This document shows, piece by piece, positions 24,036-30,924 of a stretch of DNA of 64,000 bases. Under the pieces are notes generated by a model. It saw only the letters and a list, made by a program, of their open reading frames with translations. It had not been told where the DNA came from and ran no database searches. The stretch comes from Streptantibioticus rubrisoli (GTDB taxonomy: Bacteria > Actinomycetota > Actinomycetes > Streptomycetales > Streptomycetaceae). Where the stretch lies: NCBI RefSeq assembly GCF_024436055.1, contig NZ_JANFNH010000004.1, positions 248,001-312,000 on the forward strand. The letters are read 5' to 3'. Position numbers and translations under genes: made by a program. Position 1 is the stretch's first letter, and each line of letters begins with the position of its first letter.

Positions 24036-25555
24036 CCACGATCGCCAACAGATTCTGGGCGCAGGCCGCACAGGACCCGGACCGGACCATGCTGGTCGCT
24101 CCGGACGGCGAGCGGTGGAGCGCGGGGCGGCTGCACGCCGCCGCCAACGAACTCGTGCACGGTCTACGGGCCGCCGGGCTCGGTACCGGTGACGCGTTCG
24201 CCGTCGTACTGCCGAACGGCGTCGAGTTCTTCACCGCCTATCTCGCCGCCGCGCAGGCCGGGTTCTACCTGGTGCCGGTCAACCACCATCTGGTCGGGCC
24301 GGAAATCGCGTGGATCGTCGCGGACTCCGGGGCCAAGGTGCTGATCGCGCACGAACGGTACGCGGAGCAGGCACGGGCCGCGGCCGACGAGGCGGCGCTA
24401 CCGGCAGGCCAGCGGTTCTCGGTGGGCGGTGCTACGGGGTTTCGGCCGTACGCCGAACTGCTGGACGGGCAGCCGTCCACGGCGCCGCCGGGTCGTACAG
24501 CCGGTGGGGTGATGAACTACACCTCGGGGACCACCGGAAGGCCGCGCGGGATTCGGCGTCCGCTCTCCGGGAGGCCTCCGGAGGAGACCCATCTCGGCGG
24601 ATTCCTCGGCTTCTTCGGGATCAAGCCGTTCGACGGCAACGTGCATCTGGTGTGTTCGCCGCTGTACCACACCGCGGTGCTCCAGTTCGCGGCGGCGGCA
24701 CTGCACATCGGGCACCCCGTGGTGGTGATGGACAAATGGGCGCCCGAGGAGATGCTGCGCGTCATCGACGCTTACGGGTGCACGCACACGCACATGGTGC
24801 CGACGCAGTTCCACCGGCTGCTGGCGCTGCCCGACGAGGTCAAACGGCGGTACGACGTGTCGTCCATGCGGCACGCCATCCACGGCGCCGCGCCGTGCCC
24901 CGAACACATCAAGCGGGCCATGCTGGAGTGGTGGGGGCCGTGCGTTGAGGAGTACTACGCCGCGAGCGAGGGCGGCGGGACCTTCGCTCCCGCCGCCGAG
25001 TGGTTGAAGAAACCGGGCACCGTCGGGCGCGCCTGGCCGATCAGCGAGATCGCCATCTTCGATGACGCGGGGAATCGGCTACCGCCCGGGGAGTTGGGGA
25101 CGGTTTACATGTCGATGAGTACCGGAGGGTTTCGGTACCACAAGGATGAGGACAAGACCCGGAAGAACCGGATAGGGGACTTCTTCACGGTGGGTGACCT
25201 CGGGTACCTCGACGAGGACGGCTATCTGTATCTGCGCGATCGGAAGATCGACCTCATCATCTCGGGTGGGGTCAACATCTACCCGGCCGAAGTGGAGGCC
25301 GCGCTCCTGACCCACCCGGCGGTGGCCGACGCGGCGGTGTTCGGCGTGCCGCACGAGGACTGGGGGGAGGAGGTCAAGGCGGTGGTCGAACCGGCTCCGG
25401 GTGCGGTCGCGGGGGCGGAGTTGGCGGGGGAGCTCATGGCGCATTGCGGGCGGGTGTTGGCGAAGTACAAGTGCCCCAAGTCCGTTGACTTCGTCGCGGA
25501 GATGCCGCGGGACCCCAACGGGAAGCTCTACAAGCGGCGGCTGCGGGGCGATTGA
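24032..25555 (+). CDS. Acyl-CoA synthetase (FadD-type AMP-dependent ligase)
   Basis: 507 aa. The ATP loop is GVMNYTSGTTGRPRGIRRPL. The A5-like motif is EYYAASEGGGTF, the A7/A8 region is FFTVGDLGYLDEDGYLYLRDRKIDLIISGGVNIYPAEVE, and the catalytic lysine is in DPNGKLYKRRL. It activates a fatty or other carboxylic acid to its CoA ester through an acyl-adenylate. The HAIHGAAPCPEHIKRAMLEWWG region places it with FadD4-like enzymes. Start ATGA overlaps the monooxygenase stop. Confidence 0.93.
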   Translation: MTTIANRFWAQAAQDPDRTMLVAPDGERWSAGRLHAAANELVHGLRAAGLGTGDAFAVVLPNGVEFFTAYLAAAQAGFYLVPVNHHLVGPEIAWIVADSGAKVLIAHERYAEQARAAADEAALPAGQRFSVGGATGFRPYAELLDGQPSTAPPGRTAGGVMNYTSGTTGRPRGIRRPLSGRPPEETHLGGFLGFFGIKPFDGNVHLVCSPLYHTAVLQFAAAALHIGHPVVVMDKWAPEEMLRVIDAYGCTHTHMVPTQFHRLLALPDEVKRRYDVSSMRHAIHGAAPCPEHIKRAMLEWWGPCVEEYYAASEGGGTFAPAAEWLKKPGTVGRAWPISEIAIFDDAGNRLPPGELGTVYMSMSTGGFRYHKDEDKTRKNRIGDFFTVGDLGYLDEDGYLYLRDRKIDLIISGGVNIYPAEVEAALLTHPAVADAAVFGVPHEDWGEEVKAVVEPAPGAVAGAELAGELMAHCGRVLAKYKCPKSVDFVAEMPRDPNGKLYKRRLRGD

Positions 25556-25735
25556 GCGCGCTGTCTGTGTGCGGGTCGGGGGCGGGGGCTGAGTGGTCAT
25601 TTGGGTTGCGGGGAGTGCGATCCCCTTTGGGCTGCTGCCGGTTGGGGGTCGTCTTCCGTCGCGTGCCTGCCGAGTCCACGCCGGGGCGCCGTCGGGCTGC
25701 GCGGCCGTGGACTGACAGCACCCTGGGGGGCGAAC

Positions 25736-25828
25736 TTGCCGTTCATCGGCGTCACCCTCGTCGGCCTGGTCCTGGCCGCCGGATGGGCCATGAAACACGT
25801 CTGGATGGCGAAGCGCAGCAAGAAGTAA
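25736..25828 (+). CDS. Possible 30-aa membrane microprotein
   Basis: A TTG start (25736) after GGGGGG encodes a peptide with one hydrophobic helix (PFIGVTLVGLVLAAGWAM) and a basic tail (KHVWMAKRSKK). The positive-inside layout suggests an inner-membrane microprotein. It lies 29 bp before the next gene and may be co-transcribed. The start codon is not certain and there is no homologue I can name. Confidence 0.4.
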   Translation: MPFIGVTLVGLVLAAGWAMKHVWMAKRSKK

Positions 25829-25857
25829 CCCGTCCAGGTCGACCGGAGGAGCGCTTC

Positions 25858-26145
25858 ATGCTCACGCCTCGCGAAATCGCGTTCGCCACCCCGCAGGATG
25901 TCGGCGGCCCGGCTCATTACCGCCGTATCTGCAAAGCCGTCGATCTTCCGCCACTGGCAGATGGCTACGGCCTCCTACTGGCTGTGGATGACGACGGGGC
26001 CAAGGTCACCCTGGTCACCGGAGATGTGCAGTACGTCCGCGCGATCGCTTCCGCGGGGCCGGAGACGCTCGCCGGTCTCCTCCTGTTCGGCGAAGCCGCA
26101 GAGAAGTTCCTCAGGCGCGACGGCTGGCCCGACGAGTGGATCTGA
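25858..26145 (+). CDS. Hypothetical 95-aa protein
   Basis: The ATG at 25858 follows GGAGGA with a good spacer. Sequence segments: LTPREIAFATPQDVGGPAHYRRICKAV, then a short beta-rich domain (YGLLLAVDDDGAKVTLVTGDVQYV) and GAETLAGLLLF-like helix ending EKFLRRDGWPDEWI. Soluble and acidic. I do not recognise the family. A strong terminator hairpin follows 11 bp after the stop. Confidence 0.7.
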   Translation: MLTPREIAFATPQDVGGPAHYRRICKAVDLPPLADGYGLLLAVDDDGAKVTLVTGDVQYVRAIASAGPETLAGLLLFGEAAEKFLRRDGWPDEWI

Positions 26146-26156
26146 TCGACACCATC

Positions 26157-26193
26157 GAGGCCCTGCCCGGAAGAGCATCCGGTGCAGGGCCTC
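26157..26193 (+). terminator. Terminator hairpin
   Basis: GAGGCCCTGC (26157-26166) pairs perfectly with GCAGGGCCTC (26184-26193), with an inner CCGG/CCGG extension, just after the 95-aa gene. Confidence 0.7.
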
Positions 26194-26207
26194 ATCGCGT
26201 CCAGGGC

Positions 26208-26320
26208 CTATGCGGGCAGCGCGTCGAGGGCTGCGTCCCATGGGTAGGCGTCTACATTGCCGCGCTTCGGGACGTGCGGGCTGCTACGCCCGACGATCAG
26301 TCGATCACTTGGCCGCGGAT
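26208..26320 (-). pseudogene. Possible relic of a minus-strand gene end
   Basis: In one minus-strand frame this stretch reads SDRLIVGRSSPHVPKRGNV, then DAYPWDAALDALPA and a stop. It looks like a real protein C-terminus, but an in-frame stop lies upstream and no start is available. Identity unknown, evidence weak. Confidence 0.25.
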
Positions 26321-26390
26321 CTGATCACCGTCCGCAGGCTGCGGCACCACTCCCGCGTCTTGGGGCCGCCGCCGTGCTCCGGCCGGGGTG

Positions 26391-27998
26391 TCACGTGGGG
26401 TTGGCCGCGGCCATGGCGATGGCCGCGGCCCAGCGGTAGTCCGCCTTGCCGCTTGGGGAGCGGTGGATCTGGGGGGTGATGACGAGCGTGCGCGGGATCT
26501 TGTAGCCCGCCAGGCGGGTGCGGCAGTGGGTCTGCAGGTCGGTGAGGGTCAATGTTCCCTCGGTGTCGCGGAGTTGGACGACGGCCGCCACATGGCTGCC
26601 CCAGCGGGGGTCGGGGACACCCGCCACGAGGACGTCGTACACGTGCGGATGAGACTTGACCGCTTCCTCGACCTCCTCCGGGAAGACCTTCTCGCCACCG
26701 GTGTTGATGCACTGCGAGCCGCGCCCCAGGACCGTCACGATTCCGTCGTCGTCCACCGTGGCCAGGTCGCCCAGCAACACCCAGCGTTCACCGGACGCGT
26801 CGCGGAAGAAGGTCCGTGCGGTTTTCTCGGGGTCGTTGTAGTAGCCCAGCGGGACGTGTCCCCGCTGGGCCAGGTGGCCGGTCTGGCCCGGGGCGACGGG
26901 CAGGTGGGTGTCGGGGTCCACCACGGCTGTGCGTGGGTTGACCTTCAAACGGAAGCCCCGGCGCGGCCCGGAGTCGTCCGTCGCGGTGCCGTTGAAGCCG
27001 GATTCGGAGGAGCCGAAGTTGTTGAGGATGAGTACGTTCGGGACGAGCGCCTGGAACTGCGCGCGCACCGTGTCGGAGAGGATCGCCCCCGAACTGGAGA
27101 GGGTCAGCAGCGACGAGCAGTCGACTCCCTTCACAGGGCCGCCCAGCGCGTCGGTCAACGGCCGCAGCATCGCGTCGCCGACCAGTGAGACGCTGGTCAC
27201 CCGTTCGCGTTCTATGGTCCGCAGGACTTCCTCCGGAACGAACTTGCGGTGGATGACCACCTTCTGGCCGAAGAAGAAGCCGATGAACGCGGTGAGCGTC
27301 GACGTGCCGTGCATCAGCGGCGCGGTGGGGAAGAAGACCAGTCCGTCGCCGCTCGCCGCCACCCGTTCGGCCAATTCCGCTGGCCGCCTGACCGGTTCGC
27401 CGGTCGGCGCGCCGCCGCCGAGGCCGGAGAAGAACAGGTCCTCCGCCCGCCACATCACGCCCTTGGGCATACCGGTGGTGCCGCCGGTGTAGATGATGAA
27501 CTGGTCGTCCGCGGAGCGTGGCCCGAAGTCCCGCTCGGGTGATCCTGAGGCCTCCGCCTGCTGGAAGGAGACGGCGGCCGGTCCCGTCGTGTCGTCGCCG
27601 ACGCGCACCACGTGCCGGAGCGTGACGCACCTTCCGGCCGCCTTGGCGACCCGGTCGTCGAACTCCGCGTCGTGGATCAGTGCGACCAGGTCCGCGTCCT
27701 GGTACAGGTACGCCAACTCCTCCGCGACGTAGCGGTAGTTGACGTTGACCGGGACGGCGCGGATCTTCAGGCAGGCCAGGGCGGTCTGCAGGTACTCGAC
27801 GCCGTTGAACAGGTGCAGTCCGACGTGCTGGCCCGGGCCGACACCGGCCGCCGCGAGGTGGTGGCCGATCCGGTTGGCCGCGGCGTCCAGTTCGGCGTAG
27901 GTCAGTCGGCGCTCCGAGTCGAAGCCGTACACCAGCGCCTCGCGGTCCGGTACGGCGTCGACGACGGATTCGAAGAGGTCGGCGAGGTTGTACTCCAC
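26391..27998 (-). CDS. fadD19: Steroid-type acyl-CoA ligase, FadD19-like
   Basis: 535 aa. ATP-binding loop FIIYTGGTTGMPKGVMWRAED, SSGAILSDTVRAQ, LNNFGSSESGFNGT, then VLLGDLATVDDDGIVTVLGRGSQCINTGGEKVFPEEVEEAVKSHP and the catalytic-lysine motif RSPSGKADYRWA. The MWRxED, SPERDFG and LGRGSxxINxGGEKVxPEEVE segments follow FadD19 of Mycobacterium and Rhodococcus, a steroid C26-type CoA ligase reported as essential for C-24 branched sterol side chains. As in M. tuberculosis (Rv3515c-Rv3516), it is divergent from echA19. A KstR-type site lies in the shared promoter. Lower GC codons near its 3' end are notable. Confidence 0.85.
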   Translation of the reverse strand: MEYNLADLFESVVDAVPDREALVYGFDSERRLTYAELDAAANRIGHHLAAAGVGPGQHVGLHLFNGVEYLQTALACLKIRAVPVNVNYRYVAEELAYLYQDADLVALIHDAEFDDRVAKAAGRCVTLRHVVRVGDDTTGPAAVSFQQAEASGSPERDFGPRSADDQFIIYTGGTTGMPKGVMWRAEDLFFSGLGGGAPTGEPVRRPAELAERVAASGDGLVFFPTAPLMHGTSTLTAFIGFFFGQKVVIHRKFVPEEVLRTIERERVTSVSLVGDAMLRPLTDALGGPVKGVDCSSLLTLSSSGAILSDTVRAQFQALVPNVLILNNFGSSESGFNGTATDDSGPRRGFRLKVNPRTAVVDPDTHLPVAPGQTGHLAQRGHVPLGYYNDPEKTARTFFRDASGERWVLLGDLATVDDDGIVTVLGRGSQCINTGGEKVFPEEVEEAVKSHPHVYDVLVAGVPDPRWGSHVAAVVQLRDTEGTLTLTDLQTHCRTRLAGYKIPRTLVITPQIHRSPSGKADYRWAAAIAMAAANPT

Positions 27999-28079
27999 GG
28001 CTCCTCCTGACCGGCACCCGGGGGTCCGGCCCCATTAGAGCGCCGTTCGTGGGAGGTGTGAAGGCCTGGGATGAGACCG

Positions 28080-28098
28080 ATCTGACTAAGCGTTAGAT
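28080..28098. promoter_or_regulatory. Second dyad in the fadD19/echA19 intergenic region
   Basis: ATCTGAC-TAAGC-GTTAGAT has 7-bp arms with one mismatch. Its core CTGAC-N5-GTTAG matches the pattern of the perfect dyad before the monooxygenase operon (22858). It lies 20 bp from the KstR-type site. Confidence 0.45.
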
Positions 28099-28117
28099 TT
28101 GCTGTTGAAGGTATTAC

Positions 28118-28131
28118 TGCAACCTGTTCTA
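28118..28131. promoter_or_regulatory. KstR-type operator between fadD19 and echA19
   Basis: TGCAACCTGTTCTA fits the KstR consensus TnnAACnnGTTnnA at all fixed positions. It sits 27 bp upstream of the echA19 start and 120 bp from the fadD19 start, so it could control both directions. Confidence 0.7.
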
Positions 28132-28157
28132 CTGAGTCCACGACTGGAGGAGATGCC

Positions 28158-28961
28158 ATGGGCGGCACCGAACACCTCACCGTGGAGCGCCTCGGCGCGA
28201 CACTCGTACTGACCCTGAACCGGCCGGAGGCGAAGAACGCCCTCTCGCTGCCGATGCTCGTCGGACTGTGGGACGGCTGGGTGGAGGCCGACGAGGACGA
28301 CGCCATCCGCTCGGTGGTGCTCACCGGCGCGGGCGGAACGTTCTGCTCCGGTATGGATCTCAAGGCACTGTCCGAGGGCGGGAAGTTGGACGGGCAGCAG
28401 TACCGGGATCGGCTCACCGCCGATCCCGATCTGCACTGGAAGGCGATGCTGCGCCACCACCGTCCCCGCAAACCGGTCATCGCCGCCGTCGAGGGGCACT
28501 GCGTGGCGGGCGGCACCGAGATTCTCCAGGGCACCGACATCCGGGTGGCCGGGGAGAGCGCGGTCTTCGGGCTGTTCGAGGTGCGCCGCGCGCTGTTCCC
28601 CATCGGGGGTTCCACCGTCCGGCTGGCCCGGCAGATACCCCGCACCCACGCACTGGAGATGCTGCTCACCGGCCGCCCCTACGGCGCGCGGGAGGCCGAG
28701 CGCATCGGGCTGATCGGGCAGGTGGTCCCCGATGGCACGGCGCGGGAGAAGGCGCTGGAGATCGCCGAGTTGATCAACGCCAACGGTCCGCTGGCCGTCG
28801 AGGCGGTCAAAGCCTCGGTCTATGAGACCGCGGAACTGTCCGAGACCGAGGGGCTCGCCAGCGAACTGCGGCGCGGCTGGCCGATCTTCGCCACCGCGGA
28901 CGCCAAGGAGGGCGCCCGTGCCTTCGCCGAGAAGCGGCCCGCCGAGTACCGGCGCGCGTGA
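28158..28961 (+). CDS. echA19: Enoyl-CoA hydratase/crotonase, EchA19-like
   Basis: 267 aa crotonase fold. First oxyanion loop TGAGGTFCSGMDLKA, then VIAAVEGHCVAGGTEILQGTDIRVAGESAVFG (second oxyanion loop and the catalytic-residue region), and IPRTHALEMLLTGR. The GGTEILQGTDIRVAGESA stretch is the hallmark of the EchA19 group, which hydrates steroid side-chain enoyl-CoA in mycobacteria. It starts the plus-strand operon with the DUF35, ltp4 and ltp3 genes. Ribosome site GGAGGAG. Confidence 0.87.
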   Translation: MGGTEHLTVERLGATLVLTLNRPEAKNALSLPMLVGLWDGWVEADEDDAIRSVVLTGAGGTFCSGMDLKALSEGGKLDGQQYRDRLTADPDLHWKAMLRHHRPRKPVIAAVEGHCVAGGTEILQGTDIRVAGESAVFGLFEVRRALFPIGGSTVRLARQIPRTHALEMLLTGRPYGAREAERIGLIGQVVPDGTAREKALEIAELINANGPLAVEAVKASVYETAELSETEGLASELRRGWPIFATADAKEGARAFAEKRPAEYRRA

Positions 28962-28978
28962 CGGAAGGAGATACTGCC

Positions 28979-29926
28979 ATGCCCCCAGCCCTCAGGGCGC
29001 CGCTGGTCGTGGAGTTCCCGTTCACCCGCTCCCTCGGCCCGGTGCAGAGCGCCTTCCTCACCGGACTGCGTGAGCGCACCGTGCTCGGGGTGCGCTGCCG
29101 CGACGGCAGGGTGCTGGTGCCGCCGGTCGAGTACGACCCGGTCACCGCCGAGGAGATCCGCGAACTGGTCGAGGTCGCCGCCACCGGCACCGTCACCAGC
29201 TGGGCCTGGAACCCCCGGCCGCGCCGACACCAGCCGCTTGACCGGCCGTTCGCGTGGGCGCTGGTCAGGCTCGACGGCGCCGACACCGCCATGCTGCACG
29301 CACTGGACGCCCTCGAGGCCGCAGCCGTCCACACCGGGATGCGGGTACGGATCCGCTGGGCCGCCGACCGTAGCGGTGCCATCACCGACATCGCCTGCTT
29401 CGAGCCCGATGACGGGGGTGCGGTCGGGGGTGAACCCCGGGTGTTCGGCGGTGAGTTCGCCGACGCGGTGAGCGGGATCGTCGCCCCCGCCCGGCTCGAC
29501 TACACGTACTCGCCCGGGCGGGCCCAGTCCCGCTACCTCGACGCGCTCGCCGGGCACCGCACCGTCGGCGAGCGCTGCCCGGCCTGCGGCAAGGTCTACG
29601 TTCCGCCGCGCGGTGCCTGCCCGACCTGTGGGGTGGCCACCGCCGAGCAGGTCGAGGTGGGGCCGCGCGGCACGGTCACCACGTACTGCGTGGTCAACAT
29701 CAAGGCGAAGAACCTGGACATCGAAGTCCCCTACGTCTACGCGCACATCGCCCTGGACGGCGCCGACCTGGCGCTGCACGGCCGGATCGGCGGCATCCCG
29801 TACGACCAGGTGCGGATGGGGCTGCGGGTGGAGCCGGTGTGGACCGAGGGTGGCCGGTACCCCGACCACTACCGGCCCACGGGTGAGCCCGACGCCGACT
29901 ACGACAGCTACAAGGAGCTGCTGTGA
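28979..29926 (+). CDS. Tandem DUF35 (OB-fold/zinc-ribbon) protein, Rv3521-like
   Basis: 315 aa with two DUF35 units. The first (about 15-150) has SAFLTGLRERTVLGVRCRDG where a zinc ribbon should be, but keeps only one of the four cysteines. The second (about 175-300) has an intact ribbon, RCPACGKVYVPPRGACPTCG, followed by an OB fold (GTVTTYCVVNIKAKNLDIEVPYVYAHIAL). DUF35 proteins bind acyl-CoA substrates and pair with thiolase-fold aldolases, as in the Ltp2-ChsH2 complex. Here the partner genes ltp4 and ltp3 follow with overlapping starts. Size and position match mycobacterial Rv3521. The ATG at 28979 follows AAGGAG. Confidence 0.85.
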   Translation: MPPALRAPLVVEFPFTRSLGPVQSAFLTGLRERTVLGVRCRDGRVLVPPVEYDPVTAEEIRELVEVAATGTVTSWAWNPRPRRHQPLDRPFAWALVRLDGADTAMLHALDALEAAAVHTGMRVRIRWAADRSGAITDIACFEPDDGGAVGGEPRVFGGEFADAVSGIVAPARLDYTYSPGRAQSRYLDALAGHRTVGERCPACGKVYVPPRGACPTCGVATAEQVEVGPRGTVTTYCVVNIKAKNLDIEVPYVYAHIALDGADLALHGRIGGIPYDQVRMGLRVEPVWTEGGRYPDHYRPTGEPDADYDSYKELL

Positions 29927-30924
29927 CCCGTGACGTGGCGATCGTCGCCTTCGGGCAGAGCGAACACCTGCGGGACAGCTCGCAGTTGTCCGAGGTCGAG
30001 ATGCTGATGCCGGTGCTGCACCAGGTGCTGGGGCAGGTGGGCTTGACCACCGACCAGATCGACTTCACCTGTTCGGGGTCGAGTGACTATCTCGCCGGGC
30101 GCGCCTTCTCGTTCACCATGGCGCTCGACGGGGTCGGCGCCTGGCCGCCGATCGCCGAGTCCCATGTCGAGATGGACGGCGCGTGGGCGCTGTACGAGGC
30201 ATGGGTGAAGATCCTCACCGGCGAGGCTGAGACGGCGCTGGTCTACGCCTACGGCAAGTCGTCAGCGGGCGAGCTACGCGATGTGCTGACACGGCAGTTG
30301 GATCCGTACTACGTGGCGCCGCTGTGGCCCGACTCGGTCTCGCTCGCCGCGCTCCAGGCACAGTCGCTGATCGACGCGGGCCTGACCGACGAGCGCCAGC
30401 TCGCCGACATCGCGACACGGTACGGCGCGCATGACGATGCCTATGCCGTACGGCCGCTGCGCCGCCAGGACTGCCCGCCGATCAGCGACGGCGCCGCGGC
30501 CGTGGTGCTGGCCGCCGGGGACACCGCTCGCGGGCTGTGCCCGCGACCCGCCTGGATCCGGGGCATGGACCACCGCATCGAGGCGCACTCCCTCGGGGTG
30601 CGCGACCTCGCCGACTCGCCGTCCACCCGGCTGGCCGCGGAGTGCGCCGGGGCCTTCGACGCCCCGGTGGACACCGCGGAACTGCACGCCCCGTTCAGCT
30701 CCCAGGAGGCCCTACTGCGCCGGGTGCTGGATCTGGACGACTCCGTGCAGGTCAACCCGTCGGGCGGCGCGCTGGTCGCCAACCCGGTGATGGCCACCGG
30801 GCTGATCCGGCTCGGCGAGGCCGCCGCCCGTATCCATCGCGGCCAGTCCGGGCGGGCGTTGGCGCACGCCACCTCGGGGCCGTGCCTGCAGCAGAACCTG
30901 GTGGCCGTACTGGAGGCCTCATGA
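29923..30924 (+). CDS. Thiolase-fold protein, Ltp4-like (putative sterol side-chain aldolase subunit)
   Basis: 333 aa, shorter than a biosynthetic thiolase (about 390). The thiolase start VAIVAFGQSEHLRD and the distal NPSGGALVANPVMATGLIRLGEAA loop are kept. The nucleophile position, normally CxSG, reads ESHVEMDGAWALYEA, without cysteine. Loss of this cysteine excludes normal thiolysis and fits the Ltp proteins that cleave tertiary beta-hydroxyacyl-CoA by retro-aldol chemistry. The GTG start overlaps the DUF35 stop, and its own end overlaps the next start. Order DUF35-Ltp4-Ltp3 equals Rv3521-Rv3522-Rv3523. Confidence 0.8.
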   Translation: MTRDVAIVAFGQSEHLRDSSQLSEVEMLMPVLHQVLGQVGLTTDQIDFTCSGSSDYLAGRAFSFTMALDGVGAWPPIAESHVEMDGAWALYEAWVKILTGEAETALVYAYGKSSAGELRDVLTRQLDPYYVAPLWPDSVSLAALQAQSLIDAGLTDERQLADIATRYGAHDDAYAVRPLRRQDCPPISDGAAAVVLAAGDTARGLCPRPAWIRGMDHRIEAHSLGVRDLADSPSTRLAAECAGAFDAPVDTAELHAPFSSQEALLRRVLDLDDSVQVNPSGGALVANPVMATGLIRLGEAAARIHRGQSGRALAHATSGPCLQQNLVAVLEAS

